Shown: positions 1 to 8,183, counted from the stretch's first letter. The stretch is 64,000 nucleotides of DNA from Streptomyces sp. AC550_RSS872 (GCF_019049285.1 NZ_JAGMUL010000121.1:23802-87801), one strand, 5' to 3'. Numbers and translations: made by a program. The notes: a model not told the origin generated them from the letters alone.

Positions 1-1496
1 CGTGCGTCGCGGATGATGTGCCACTCGGCGAAGGGACCGATGACCTTCATCTGATGCTGCGGAAGTCGTGCCAGGACATCGGCAGACCACAGTTCCAGAC
101 GGGCGAGGTTCTCGTTTCGCTCCGGCAGGACGCCGGTCGCCACCAAGAGCTTCCGGAAGTGATGGGTCGTGTTGTAGCCCTGGGACAAGGCGTCCAGAGA
201 CGCGTGAGTGATCTCCGTGTCCTGGGACACGAGCTCGGCGAGGATCTTCGGGCCGGAGCTGGTCCGAAGCCAGGTCAGCACAGACCGTGGGTGATCGGCC
301 GAGGCAAGCGCGTCCGCCAGCGGACGGAGTGCCGGCGGGACGGGGCCGTCTCCTTGCGTGAGGAGTTGGCGCACACGGCCACCGACCGCGCAGCGGGTGC
401 ACAGTCCGGCGTCGTAGATGTCGCCGGGAAAGCCGCAGCGGCTGCAGCTGTAGGTGATGTCCGTGCCGCAGCAGGGCCCGCAGAGATCACCTCCGTCGTC
501 AGCGCGGCCGATCAGAACCTGGGTGGTCTGGCATCGCGAGCAAGGCGCGGGGTTCCGCCGGCGCCGATTGAAGCAGGTATCGCAGACCGGGCCGATGGGC
601 CAGTTGGCCCGCACCTCACGCTCGCGGCCGCAGTCGGCGCACTGCGCAAGTGTCCGTGGCCGGCAGCGGTCACAGTGGAGGGCGCCTCCTCGCTCCCTCA
701 CGCGGTAGACACGCGCCTGCCGGTCGCAGACGCTGCACACCCCAAGCGGCCCCGTGTTGCAGTTCTGGCAGAGCTCGGGCTGTCCGTCGGCGGCACGGAC
801 TCTGATCCGCCGGAGGTTGCCGCAGCCTCCGCAGCGTCGGGGCGGGGGCGCATAGCAGCTGTTGCAGACCGGTCCGTCCTCGGTGTTGGCGTGGGCCGGC
901 CGAAGTTTTCCGCATCGGATGCACTTCCGCTCCGGCCTCGGAGCGCAGGACTGGCACAGTGCTTTGCCGTCCTCGCGCCGGCTCTTTGGCAACTTGCGCT
1001 GCCCGCAGCCAGCACACTCCTCCCAGGACAGGGAGGAGTCCCTGGTGTAGCAGAGTCTGCAGATCGGCCCCTCCTCGAGTCGGCGGGCGATGAGGCCGTC
1101 TTGTCCGCAGCGGGCGCACTTCCGCAGCTCGGTTCGGTACACACACCACATGCAGCAGCGGCCCTGGGGAGTCGGGCGGGGGAGCTCCCGGTCGCTGCGG
1201 CCGCAGATGGCGCAGGACAACTGGGTGACCGCCTTACCGAACCCGTCGGCCTTCAGCTGACGCAGGAGTCTGATCAGTGCCGCCGGGCAGTGGGGCGACG
1301 GGGCGGCCAGCGCGTCACCGTGTTCGGCGAAGTGCCGGGCCAGTTCGCGTGCGGGTATCGGACCCCATGCCCTTGCTCGTTCCACGACGGCCTGGGCCGC
1401 CTGCTCGGTCAGCTCTGGAATCCGTTGCCGGACGTGACCGACGATGCTGGCCCTGGCCTCCGCGAGGTCCCTCCGATTTCTCTGCTTCTGGTTCAC
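1..1496 (-). CDS. Zinc-ribbon-array recombinase-like protein (partial, runs off left edge)
   Basis: From the GTG at 1496 the frame is open to the window edge (about 498 codons). After a helical N-terminus of roughly 95 residues come about nine tandem Cys-x2-Cys / Cys-x2-Cys units up to about residue 370, such as KCARCG..ICRLC, ECAGCG..LCQSC, KCIRCG..VCNSC and SCSRCGF..LCTRC. A helical region follows that contains TGVLPERNENLARLELW. The start overlaps the stop of the XRE gene (GTGA), so it is the third, translationally coupled gene of the integrase operon. Two decayed relatives in this window (14.9-17.3 kb and 25.0-26.0 kb) share this layout; the second ends like a tyrosine recombinase (LGY..GGTWSRYAPGDH), so the missing part here is probably a recombinase-like C-terminus. 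Inference: DNA-binding partner of the integrase. Confidence 0.75.
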   Translation of the reverse strand, partial: MNQKQRNRRDLAEARASIVGHVRQRIPELTEQAAQAVVERARAWGPIPARELARHFAEHGDALAAPSPHCPAALIRLLRQLKADGFGKAVTQLSCAICGRSDRELPRPTPQGRCCMWCVYRTELRKCARCGQDGLIARRLEEGPICRLCYTRDSSLSWEECAGCGQRKLPKSRREDGKALCQSCAPRPERKCIRCGKLRPAHANTEDGPVCNSCYAPPPRRCGGCGNLRRIRVRAADGQPELCQNCNTGPLGVCSVCDRQARVYRVRERGGALHCDRCRPRTLAQCADCGREREVRANWPIGPVCDTCFNRRRRNPAPCSRCQTTQVLIGRADDGGDLCGPCCGTDITYSCSRCGFPGDIYDAGLCTRCAVGGRVRQLLTQGDGPVPPALRPLADALASADHPRSVLTWLRTSSGPKILAELVSQDTEITHASLDALSQGYNTTHHFRKLLVATGVLPERNENLARLELWSADVLARLPQHQMKVIGPFAEWHIIRDA

Positions 1497-1822
1497 GGCT
1501 TCCCGGGACGGCGAACAACGGCTCGCCGCGGCGTGATCGGAGTCGGGGCCGGGTCGGCGTCGCCGACGGCCTTGCGGAGCTGCGTGTTGACGACCTCCGG
1601 CTTGATCAGGTCGTTCGGGGTGCACTGCAGGATGTCGCAGAGCGCAACGAGGGTGTCCATGCTCATCCGCTGGGGCGGCTGAGTTACCAACCGGTAGACC
1701 TGTTCGCGCGAGAGAGTGACGCCTCGCTCGGCCAGCAGCGGCACCAAGTCCGAGGTCTGGAACATCTCCTTCTCAGCCATCAACTGCCGCAGCCGCCACT
1801 GGTAGCCCATCTTCTTGATCAT
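1493..1822 (-). CDS. Small XRE-type helix-turn-helix protein of the integrase trio
   Basis: 109 residues. Residues about 20-75 form a Cro/C1-type helix-turn-helix (LAERGVTLSREQVYRLVTQ, then MDTLVALCDILQCTPNDLI, the typical last helices of the XRE fold). The tail is basic and proline-rich. The ATG at 1822 overlaps the integrase stop (ATGA) and its own stop overlaps the next start (GTGA). It is therefore the middle gene of a strictly coupled operon. A role as regulator or directionality factor for the recombinase is inferred from position only. Confidence 0.8.
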   Translation of the reverse strand: MIKKMGYQWRLRQLMAEKEMFQTSDLVPLLAERGVTLSREQVYRLVTQPPQRMSMDTLVALCDILQCTPNDLIKPEVVNTQLRKAVGDADPAPTPITPRRAVVRRPGKP

Positions 1823-2934
1823 GTCGTCACGTCCCAGTCGTCGCCCAGCCGGTTCTTGAGAGAAGCCTCCAACAGCTTGTTGCGGTACTCGTTCGAGACC
1901 CCCATATAGATCGCCGTGGTGGATGCGTGCGAGTGTCCGACTTGTTCCTGGACGAACCGGGCCGGATAGCCGAACTCGGTCAGGTGCGTGATGTAGCTGT
2001 GCCGCAGGCAGTGCAGGTCGAGGTCCTCGTCGAGGCCAGCGGCCTTGCGGGCGGCGACGAACGCCTCGTTGATCGACCGGGGCGACAGACGCCCGCACCG
2101 CTCCGTCACCCAGAGCGCAGGGTGACGCCCGGGCGAGAACTGCGGGCGTATCTCGGTCACCCACTGGTCCAGCACGTCGACGCACCAGTCCATCTCCGGA
2201 ACGGTCAGCACGGTCCGCCGCTTGGGCGGCGAGCCCTTCTGGGACTTGCCGAAGCGCACCATCGCGCTGCCGTAACCGCGGAACTGCGGGGCCTTCCGGT
2301 TGCGCCGCAGGTCGACCAGGTCGAGCCGGGAGGACTCGGTGCGGCGCGTCCCGTAGGCGTAGATCGCCTTGAGCACGACGGCGTCGCGCAGAGCACACAG
2401 GGCTCCCTTGCGTCCCTGGCCACGTATCTTGCCGGGCCGGGCATCGGCGGCGTCGAAGAGGGCTTGGATCTCGTCGTAGTCCAGCGGTCGGCGGCGCGGG
2501 TCGCCTTCGTACTCCACGGTGTGCAGGACCGAGTTGCCCTCGTGGCAGACCTGCTGCGGAACCTCGCCGAACCGCTCCAAGCAGGCATGTACCCAGCCGT
2601 ACCGGGTGTCGAGGAGGTACTCCAGGAACAGGCCGATCGTCACCTCGTAGGTGCGAGCCGTCGACATCTGGATCGGCTTGCTGCCGCTTCTCAGGTGGGC
2701 GATGAACGCCTCGCCGTCCGCCGGCGTCCACTGCCAGGGGTACTGACCAGTGAACTCTTCCAACCGCTCGATCAGACGCACCCGTGGGTCGATCGTCGAG
2801 GACCTCAGGAATCGGGCCGACTGCTGCCTCGCCCAGCCCTCCTTCATCGCGTCAAACACCGCTGGCGCCGGGTCGAGATGGATGACGTTGCGGGCCAGGA
2901 CAAGGTGCGCTGAACCGGGTGCTTGCGTACTCAC
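1819..2934 (-). CDS. Tyrosine-type site-specific recombinase/integrase
   Basis: 371 residues with the full catalytic set of the phage-integrase family: Arg197/198 in YGTRRTE, the box H308-C-L-R311 (LHCLRHSYITHL), H334 in VGHSHAS, and nucleophile Tyr343 in AIYMGVS. Residues about 25-135 look like the SAM-like core-binding domain. It is the first gene of a three-gene operon with 4-base overlaps, a layout seen in transposon-like recombinase modules. The upstream region (2935-3000) carries an AT-richer stretch and one arm of a 17-bp inverted repeat. No phage genes are near, so a small transposon-like or integrative element is likelier than a prophage. Confidence 0.9.
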   Translation of the reverse strand: MSTQAPGSAHLVLARNVIHLDPAPAVFDAMKEGWARQQSARFLRSSTIDPRVRLIERLEEFTGQYPWQWTPADGEAFIAHLRSGSKPIQMSTARTYEVTIGLFLEYLLDTRYGWVHACLERFGEVPQQVCHEGNSVLHTVEYEGDPRRRPLDYDEIQALFDAADARPGKIRGQGRKGALCALRDAVVLKAIYAYGTRRTESSRLDLVDLRRNRKAPQFRGYGSAMVRFGKSQKGSPPKRRTVLTVPEMDWCVDVLDQWVTEIRPQFSPGRHPALWVTERCGRLSPRSINEAFVAARKAAGLDEDLDLHCLRHSYITHLTEFGYPARFVQEQVGHSHASTTAIYMGVSNEYRNKLLEASLKNRLGDDWDVTT

Positions 2935-2941
2935 CCACCTG

Positions 2942-3085
2942 TTGTATCAAACGCAACATTGATGAATCCATATGCTAGCGTGCAGCTCAGGGCTTGGTCA
3001 GCGAGACAGCCTCCTTCGGATCCCGCCTCGCTGAGCAGTCAAAACGCCGCTTTGGGCACCGTGCGGAGTGTTGCATCAAATACAA
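2942..3085. repeat. Pair of 17-bp inverted arms upstream of the integrase
   Basis: Arm 1 (2942-2958, TTGTATCAAACGCAACA) and arm 2 (3069-3085, TGTTGCATCAAATACAA) are inverted copies sharing TTGTAT and GCAACA around a differing 5-base centre. Arm 1 lies just upstream of the integrase start; arm 2 lies inside the 3' end of the phosphotransferase gene. The spacing suits recombinase or regulator binding sites or an element end. Function is inferred. Confidence 0.35.
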
Positions 3086-3727
3086 TTCATCCCGTTTCTG
3101 CCACTGCCTCACACCCAGGCCGTTCGGTTCCCACCGGTCGCAGAACTGCCGCAGTGCCTCGCAACGGGTCAGCATGGCGGCCCTGCGGACCGGCCAGGGC
3201 GGCACCTCCCCGCCGTAGGCCCGGAAGAAATCACCGAGTGCCGGGCGGTGCTCGGGGTGGTGCGTCCGTACGACCCACTCGCACCAGGCCAGATCCTCGA
3301 CCGGATCCCCGATATGGGCGAACTCCCAGTCGACCACAGCGGTGACCTCGAAGGTGTCGGGATCGAGCAGCACGTTGTTGGGGCCGAAGTCACCGTGCAC
3401 GAGCACCTTGCCCGCCTCCTGCGCACCCGTCGTCAACGGCGTGGTCGCGTGGATACGGCGCAGCAGTTCCCCGCAGCTCGCCAGGACCGTCCCGGGCCGG
3501 CCGGCGTCCAGGAGTTCCTGACCGGGTACACCAGCCACGAAGCCGAGCGTGAGGGTGGCCAATGTCGCCGCACGTACCGGCGGCACGGGCAACCGGTTCT
3601 GGAGCTGGAGGAGCAGTGTGTGTTCGCGATGGAGCCTGAGTTCGGCATCGGGACCCTCATAGGTTTTCTCGACCACGGCACCGTCGCTCAGTGTCCGGTT
3701 GGTGTAGCCGTACTTCAGCGGACGCAT
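2987..3727 (-). CDS. Aminoglycoside phosphotransferase-family kinase
   Basis: 246 residues from the ATG at 3727; 40 further in-frame codons upstream look non-coding. Kinase hallmarks: Brenner motif HGDFGPNNVLLD (111-122) with the catalytic Asp, and VVDWEFAHIGDP (131-142) with the metal-binding Asp. The N-lobe contains a short VVEKTY strand, and LTLGFVAGVPG sits before the C-lobe. The family phosphorylates aminoglycosides, macrolides or small metabolites; the substrate cannot be read from sequence. The C-terminal 35 residues are rich in Arg and Lys and overlap arm 2 of the inverted repeat, so the 3' end may have been altered by an insertion or deletion. It stands alone between the integrase operon and the IS605 element. 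Confidence 0.7.
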   Translation of the reverse strand: MRPLKYGYTNRTLSDGAVVEKTYEGPDAELRLHREHTLLLQLQNRLPVPPVRAATLATLTLGFVAGVPGQELLDAGRPGTVLASCGELLRRIHATTPLTTGAQEAGKVLVHGDFGPNNVLLDPDTFEVTAVVDWEFAHIGDPVEDLAWCEWVVRTHHPEHRPALGDFFRAYGGEVPPWPVRRAAMLTRCEALRQFCDRWEPNGLGVRQWQKRDELYLMQHSARCPKRRFDCSARRDPKEAVSLTKP

Positions 3728-3896
3728 CGACTGATCATCCGGCAGAGGCGGCACGCCGGCTACCCCCTTCGTGCCCAGCCCGTCGGCACCGGTCGCTGCT
3801 CGCGGCTCCTGCGCAGAGCGTCTCCCTGGATACGCCGGGCTGCCCATCCCTGGGCAACGTCCCCGTCAGTGCTTCTACCTTTGATCTTGGCCAGTG

Positions 3897-3916
3897 CTCC
3901 CCCGTTTACGGGGGAG
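3897..3916. other. IS605 left-end hairpin
   Basis: Perfect inverted repeat with 8-bp stems and a TTTA loop, about 60 bp beyond the stop of tnpA and 11 bp inside the putative TTGAT target. It matches the position of the left-end hairpin bound by the TnpA dimer in IS200/IS605 elements. It could also act as a terminator for tnpA. Confidence 0.65.
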
Positions 3917-3976
3917 GTGAAGGCCATCTCAAGCCTGCTCTGACCCGCACGTGAGCACTGGTCCGCAGTGTTCAGC

Positions 3977-4408
3977 TCAGGCCACGGGGCGCTTCTGGTT
4001 CTCGATGTACTGCTTGACCACGGTCAAGGGCGCCCCGCCGCAGCTTCCGGCGAAGTACGAGCCGGACCAGAAGTGCCCGCCCCACAGGTGCCGGCGTACG
4101 TGGGCGTCGTACTCCTTGCGCAGGAGCCGGGCGGAGACGCCCTTGAGGGAGTTGACCAGCTTGGAAAGCTGGACCTTGGGCGGGTAGTGCACGAGCAGGT
4201 GGACGTGATCCTCCTCGCCGTTGAACTGCTTCAGCTCGGACTCGAAGTCCTCGCAGACCTCCCGCATGATCTGTTCGCAGCGCGTCAGCATGGCGTCGGT
4301 CATGGCTTTGCGCCGGTACTTGGTGACAAACACCAAGTGGACGTGAAGGTTGTAGACGACATGACGGCCGGTGCGTACGTCGGGATTTGGATTCCAGCGC
4401 GGTGACAT
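3977..4408 (-). CDS. tnpA: IS200-type Y1 transposase TnpA
   Basis: 143 residues from the ATG at 4408, the usual length for this family; a longer upstream frame is not needed. The HUH metal-binding motif is H68-V-H70 in EEDHVHLLVHYPP. The nucleophilic tyrosine is Tyr134 in VVKQYIENQ. YNLHVHLVFVTKYRR near the N-terminus is the conserved first strand. The enzyme cuts and rejoins single-stranded IS ends during peel-and-paste transposition. All key residues are present, so it is probably active. Confidence 0.92.
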   Translation of the reverse strand: MSPRWNPNPDVRTGRHVVYNLHVHLVFVTKYRRKAMTDAMLTRCEQIMREVCEDFESELKQFNGEEDHVHLLVHYPPKVQLSKLVNSLKGVSARLLRKEYDAHVRRHLWGGHFWSGSYFAGSCGGAPLTVVKQYIENQKRPVA

Positions 4409-4431
4409 AAGCCAAATGGCATCGTGATCGT

Positions 4432-5754
4432 GTGACAACGGAACGTGCGCGGGAGAAGCGGCAGTTCGGGCATCGTGCCCGACTGGCACTCACCCCTGCG
4501 CAGGTTCGGCTCATGGACGACCAGGCGCACGCTGCCCGCACCATGTGGAACTGCCTGCACGCCTGGTGGACATGGCTGGCGAAGGACAAGCGGTCGCTGG
4601 CCGCCGCCGACGCGGCGATACGGCAGGCCCGCAAGGACATCGACTTCCTCGCCGTCCTCCCGGCCCAGGCCGCACAGGCCGTGCTGAAGACGTACTTCCA
4701 GGCGTGGAAGAACTGCTGGGACGGCCGAGCAGACGAGCCGAACTTCAAGGCCCGGTTCCGGTCCGTCATGTCCGTGGACATTCCCCAGGGCCGTGACCTC
4801 CAGATCAAGCGGGTACACCGCCGCTGGGGCATGGTCAACATTCCCAAGGTCGGACGCGTCCGGTTCCGCTGGACCAAAGACCTGCCGGGCGGGAAGAAGG
4901 CGAACAGCGACAACCGGATCACCGGAGCCCGCCTCATCAAAGACGGCCTTGGCTGGCACATCGCCTTCCGCGTCCAGACCCTTGAATCAAAGCCCGAGCT
5001 CCACCAGGGGCCGGAGGTCGGTATCGACGCCGGGGTCAGCCTTCCCCTCGCCCTCTCTGACGGCAACCACCAGGACCACGGCAGGCCGCCGCGCCTCCCG
5101 GACGGCAGCGCTGACCGGGACAAGTGGCTGACCGCCGACGAGAAGGCCAAGCTGCTTGGCCTGGAGCGGCAGGCCGCACACCGCAAGAGCTTCCGCAAGC
5201 CCAAGGAACGCACCTCGAACCGACTGCGCGCCACCTACACCCAGATCCGACAGCTCCGCGCCAAAGCCACGCGCCGCGCCGTCGACTGGCAGCACAAGAC
5301 CACCACCACCATCGCCAAGCAGTACGGCACCGTCGTGGTCGAACAGCTCAACATCACGAACATGGTCAAGTCCGCCAAGGGAACTGTCGAGGAACCAGGC
5401 AAGAACGTCAAAGCCAAGTCCGGCCTGAACCGCTCCATCAGCCAAGAAGCATGGGGACGGACCGTGACGATGCTGACGTACAAAACCGCCCGCCAGGGTG
5501 GCACCCTGCACAAGGTTCCCGCCTCGAACACCTCCCTGCGCTGCTCCGCGTGCGGCTTCATCACACCAGGCAGCCGGGAGGACCAGGCCACGTTCGTATG
5601 CAAGAACCCGGACTGCGGATGGTCGGGCAATGCCGACCACAACGCCGCCCGGAACATCTTGCACCTGTACCGGATGGGCCACGCGCTCATCCCGGCTGCC
5701 GGAAGGGCAGTCGTCAGGCGCCCACGAGGTGTCAAGCCCGTCACCGCAAGGTAG
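4432..5754 (+). CDS. tnpB: TnpB RNA-guided nuclease (IS605 OrfB)
   Basis: 440 residues from the GTG at 4432. The RuvC-like triad is intact: Asp199 (VGIDAG), Glu304 (VVVEQLN) and Asp402 (NADHNAARN). The zinc ribbon uses Cys371/374 (CSACG) and Cys390/395 (VCKNPDCGW). The N-terminal helical region (QVRLMDDQAHAARTMWN) is typical. TnpB proteins use an RNA from the element's 3' end to cut DNA next to the element's target motif, which favours element retention. It shares a 23-bp promoter region with tnpA. No frameshift or missing catalytic residue is visible. Confidence 0.92.
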   Translation: MTTERAREKRQFGHRARLALTPAQVRLMDDQAHAARTMWNCLHAWWTWLAKDKRSLAAADAAIRQARKDIDFLAVLPAQAAQAVLKTYFQAWKNCWDGRADEPNFKARFRSVMSVDIPQGRDLQIKRVHRRWGMVNIPKVGRVRFRWTKDLPGGKKANSDNRITGARLIKDGLGWHIAFRVQTLESKPELHQGPEVGIDAGVSLPLALSDGNHQDHGRPPRLPDGSADRDKWLTADEKAKLLGLERQAAHRKSFRKPKERTSNRLRATYTQIRQLRAKATRRAVDWQHKTTTTIAKQYGTVVVEQLNITNMVKSAKGTVEEPGKNVKAKSGLNRSISQEAWGRTVTMLTYKTARQGGTLHKVPASNTSLRCSACGFITPGSREDQATFVCKNPDCGWSGNADHNAARNILHLYRMGHALIPAAGRAVVRRPRGVKPVTAR

Positions 5755-5800
5755 ACGGGAATCTCCTTCCTGAGCTCGCGAAGGGAGGAGAGCACTTCAA
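5740..5800 (+). ncRNA. Right end of IS605 and predicted omega-RNA scaffold 3' end
   Basis: Just after the tnpB stop lies an imperfect hairpin (CTCCTTCC at 5763-5770 pairing with GGGAGGAG at 5783-5790). In this family the 3' end of tnpB plus the right end forms the guide-RNA scaffold, and the sequence directly downstream supplies the guide. Here that flank would be about 5801-5820, inside the CdiI-like gene. The 5' limit of the RNA cannot be placed from sequence. Confidence 0.45.
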
Positions 5801-6192
5801 GGAGTCAGGAATCGTTCAACCTTCTGCTGCAAGTCAGGGGGCAGGTCGGTCAACTCCGCGACGATCAGGCGAAGCTCTCGGCCGAGTCCGGAAGACTCGG
5901 TCCAGACCGCTGAGTTCCTGGTGAGGACCGCGGACAACAGATCACCTTCGTACATGTCCCCCTCTGCCATCGGGTTGTCCCGCAGCACCTCCAGTGCCAG
6001 CGGCAGGAGATAGGGCAGTGCTATGTCCTGCCCTATCAGCAGACGCAGGTCCTCGACTGTCAGCTCGCCGATCGGCCGGCGACGCAAGAAGTGTGCAGTA
6101 GCGAGAAGCCGGGTGGCGTCGGCCGACGGAGCCGGCCAGCGGTCGCGTTCAAGCTCTTCAAGGGAGCAGTCACGGTGAAGGGGGCGTGTCAC
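5797..6192 (-). CDS. Contact-dependent growth inhibition immunity-like protein (CdiI family)
   Basis: 131 residues from a GTG start. The sequence RRRPIGELTVEDLRLLIGQ followed by LPYLLPLALEVLRDNP and EGDMYEGDLLSAVLTR is the pattern I associate with actinobacterial CdiI-like immunity proteins, which bind and neutralise a toxin C-terminal domain. No toxin gene is adjacent, so it may be an orphan immunity gene protecting against neighbours. The stop (5797-5799) lies at the IS605 right end, so the last few residues may have been changed by the insertion. Confidence 0.6.
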   Translation of the reverse strand: MTRPLHRDCSLEELERDRWPAPSADATRLLATAHFLRRRPIGELTVEDLRLLIGQDIALPYLLPLALEVLRDNPMAEGDMYEGDLLSAVLTRNSAVWTESSGLGRELRLIVAELTDLPPDLQQKVERFLTP

Positions 6193-6391
6193 TGCCCGAT
6201 TGTCTTACGACCCAGGTGATCAGGGACTCGCTTTGTCTGAACCAAGCGGGAGGCCCTGGGTGCCTGTCGCGGCGGGCCTCCGAGGGATGAGCCATGGTGC
6301 GGCGATGAGTGTGCAGCGTTCGCGAGACGTTGGCCAAGGACACGTTGTGGCCTGCTGTGTCTCTCATGGGCGGCGATGCCTGAAGATTCGA

Positions 6392-6895
6392 TCAGCTGGT
6401 GCGTGGCCCGTGCGTGGCCTGTTCCCAGAGGTCCAGTCCCGCGCGGAGGAGTTCGCGTACGGCTGTGGCCTCCTGGTCCGTCCAGGCTTCCTCGCCGGCG
6501 GCCGGTTCCCGAGTGTCACCGCCGAAGATCTTTTCGTAGGCGCTGTCGTGGATCGGTCCTTGTGAGGGAATGGGCGGGTCGGTCTTCAGGCTGTGGGAGA
6601 GGTCTTCGAAGAAGTTCCACGCATCGAGCAGTAGTCCTGCCGGGACGGTGTCGAGGCCAGGGTGCTCGACCCACTGACGTATGAGGTCCAGGTCAAGTGT
6701 GGCGCCGCCGTCCCGGATGAGCTCCCAGCCGTTGCGATCGCAGTATTCTTGCAGCGTCTTGAAGTCGTGGAAGGCGAGGAGTCTTCCGAGGTCGTCAACG
6801 GCCAGCTCATCGGGGGCGTTGTCCTCTCCGGGCCGCCAGATCAGCGTCAGGCTCCCTCTCCGGGTCGCGATTTGATACGGGTAGTGGTCGGTCAT
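6392..6895 (-). CDS. Hypothetical protein, possible immunity-type
   Basis: 167 residues from the ATG at 6895. It is acidic, with no signal peptide or membrane segment. Visible features are an N-terminal beta pattern (YPYQIATRRGSLTLIWRPG), DLGRLLAFHDFKTLQEYC in the centre, and an acidic helical C-terminus (EEAWTDQEATAVRELLRAG). I do not recognise the family. Proximity to the CdiI-like gene on the same strand and the small acidic composition are compatible with an immunity or antitoxin role, but that is inference. An IS701 relic lies directly upstream. Confidence 0.55.
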   Translation of the reverse strand: MTDHYPYQIATRRGSLTLIWRPGEDNAPDELAVDDLGRLLAFHDFKTLQEYCDRNGWELIRDGGATLDLDLIRQWVEHPGLDTVPAGLLLDAWNFFEDLSHSLKTDPPIPSQGPIHDSAYEKIFGGDTREPAAGEEAWTDQEATAVRELLRAGLDLWEQATHGPRTS

Positions 6896-6959
6896 GCGGG
6901 TTCTCCCTGGTGCTGTGGCGGCACTCGCCGCAGGGTCATCCTGCCTGCACTGATCGTTG

Positions 6960-7475
6960 TGTGGTGACTTGGGATCAGGTGGGGCTGCGGGGTCCGGAGC
7001 TGCGGGTCGCCGGGTGTTTCGGGCGGGCGGAGCCGCTGGCGACGGCGGCCGCCTGTGTGAGGGGGCTGCCGGCTGATGTGTCGGGCAAGGAGGGGTGGCA
7101 GCTGGCTGAGCAGGGCGGTGCCGCGGTGCGTGGTCGACGCAGCGGCTGCTGGGGGCCGCCCGCTTGGGGTGCGGGCGGGGTCCGCGGTGTGGTGCTGTCC
7201 CAGGTGGTCGAGCGTCTGGGGCCCGACGCGGTGCGGCTGCGGTGCGACTCCTGGATGAGAGGGGGTTTTGGACAGGGGCAGCCGGTCGGCGGGTGTTCAG
7301 CGGCAGTGCACGGGCGCGGCGGGGGAGATGAGAACTGCCAGGTGGGAGTGTTCTTGGGCTGCGTGTCCTTGCGCCGGACACGTGCTGATTGACCGGGACC
7401 GGTGTGCCGGACGGGTCGTGGGTGCGTGCCGCGTTGTCGGTGGCGGATGCGGTCCTGGACGGCATGAAGGGCGAG
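6960..7475 (+). pseudogene. IS701-family transposase relic (N-terminal part)
   Basis: Translation across two frames recovers blocks typical of IS701 transposases: CVRGLPADVSGKEGWQLAEQ, VRGVVLSQVVERLGPDAV, then in another frame AGVQRQCTGAAGE and GHVLIDRD. Frame changes fall around 7120-7270. There is no usable reading frame. It is the degraded front half of a transposase; the downstream part (ELYLP onward) is missing here but such a C-terminal part occurs at 39.95-40.82 kb. Confidence 0.65.
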
Positions 7476-7516
7476 CGTCCGCTCCTGGTTGCCGTCCGGG
7501 CCACTGGAGGCGGCCT

Positions 7517-8152
7517 TCATGCCACGGCGTAGTGCCCGAGGGCCGGTTCGAGGAGGCCGAAGGCGTCGGCGGCCTCGTCCGCGACGATTGTGGCGATCTC
7601 GTCGTTCGTGCGGCCGGCGAGGGTCAGCTCCTGGATGCGGTGGAACAGGACGCGGTGCACCGCTGCCAAGAGGGCCGCGGCGGTGCACGCGGTGATGTCG
7701 TCAGGGGAGGAACCGGTGGCTTCGACGAGGGCGGCGGCGAGTGCTTCCTGGCGCCGGTCGTGCAGCGTGCGCAGGCAGGCCGAGAGGGTCGGACTCTCGT
7801 GGATCATCCGGGAGAACTCCGGGCCGGCGAAGCCGATCACCGGGTCCTGGGCGGCGACGCCTGCCTCGAAGGTACGGCGCAGCGCCCCGAGGGCGGACTC
7901 CCCGGCGGGGCGGGCGGCCACGGCCTCGGCCAGGCCCGCGACGAACGCGTCCTGGTGGTCGAGGGCCATGTCCTCCTTGCGGGGGAAGTAGTTGGTCACG
8001 GTCTTCTTGGCGACGCGGGCGGCGGTGGCGATCTCCGCGATGGTCGTCGACTCGAAGCCCTGCGCCATGAAGAGGCGGGTGGCGTGGTCGGAGATCAGCT
8101 GCCGGGTCTCGCGCTTCTTGGACTCGCGTAGCCCTGTGGTCTCGATACTCAT
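7517..8152 (-). CDS. TetR-family transcriptional regulator
   Basis: 211 residues. The N-terminal helix-turn-helix is at about residues 14-60 (RQLISDHATRLFMAQGFE, TTIAEIATAARVAKKTVTNYF), followed by a ligand-binding helical domain ending in ELTLAGRTNDEIATIVADEA. It is divergent from the VOC gene with 125 bp between starts and a palindrome in that gap. Local-repressor control of the VOC gene, and perhaps of the reductase relic beyond it, is the likely arrangement. The ligand is unknown. Confidence 0.88.
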   Translation of the reverse strand: MSIETTGLRESKKRETRQLISDHATRLFMAQGFESTTIAEIATAARVAKKTVTNYFPRKEDMALDHQDAFVAGLAEAVAARPAGESALGALRRTFEAGVAAQDPVIGFAGPEFSRMIHESPTLSACLRTLHDRRQEALAAALVEATGSSPDDITACTAAALLAAVHRVLFHRIQELTLAGRTNDEIATIVADEAADAFGLLEPALGHYAVA

Positions 8153-8183
8153 GGTGCAATCTTACCCTGGTGGCAAAGTTTGA

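Larger units (their letters stand above)
3886..5800. mobile_element. IS200/IS605-family insertion sequence, complete
   Basis: Divergent tnpA (leftward) and tnpB (rightward) with starts 23 bp apart. The left end has a perfect 8-bp hairpin (3897-3916, CTCCCCCG-ttta-CGGGGGAG). The right end has an imperfect hairpin (5763-5790). These subterminal hairpins replace the inverted repeats of classical IS elements and are hallmarks of this single-strand transposing family. Immediately left of the hairpin region is TTGAT (3881-3885), the same pentanucleotide used as target and TAM by ISDra2. The exact right boundary near 5800 is inferred. The element sits next to the 3' end of the CdiI-like gene. Confidence 0.8.

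Noticed and set aside
18..1682. 554-codon plus-strand open frame at the left edge
   Set aside because: It is antisense to the zinc-ribbon-array gene, whose repeated CxxC pattern, GTGA overlap with the XRE gene and family resemblance to two relics show the minus strand is real.
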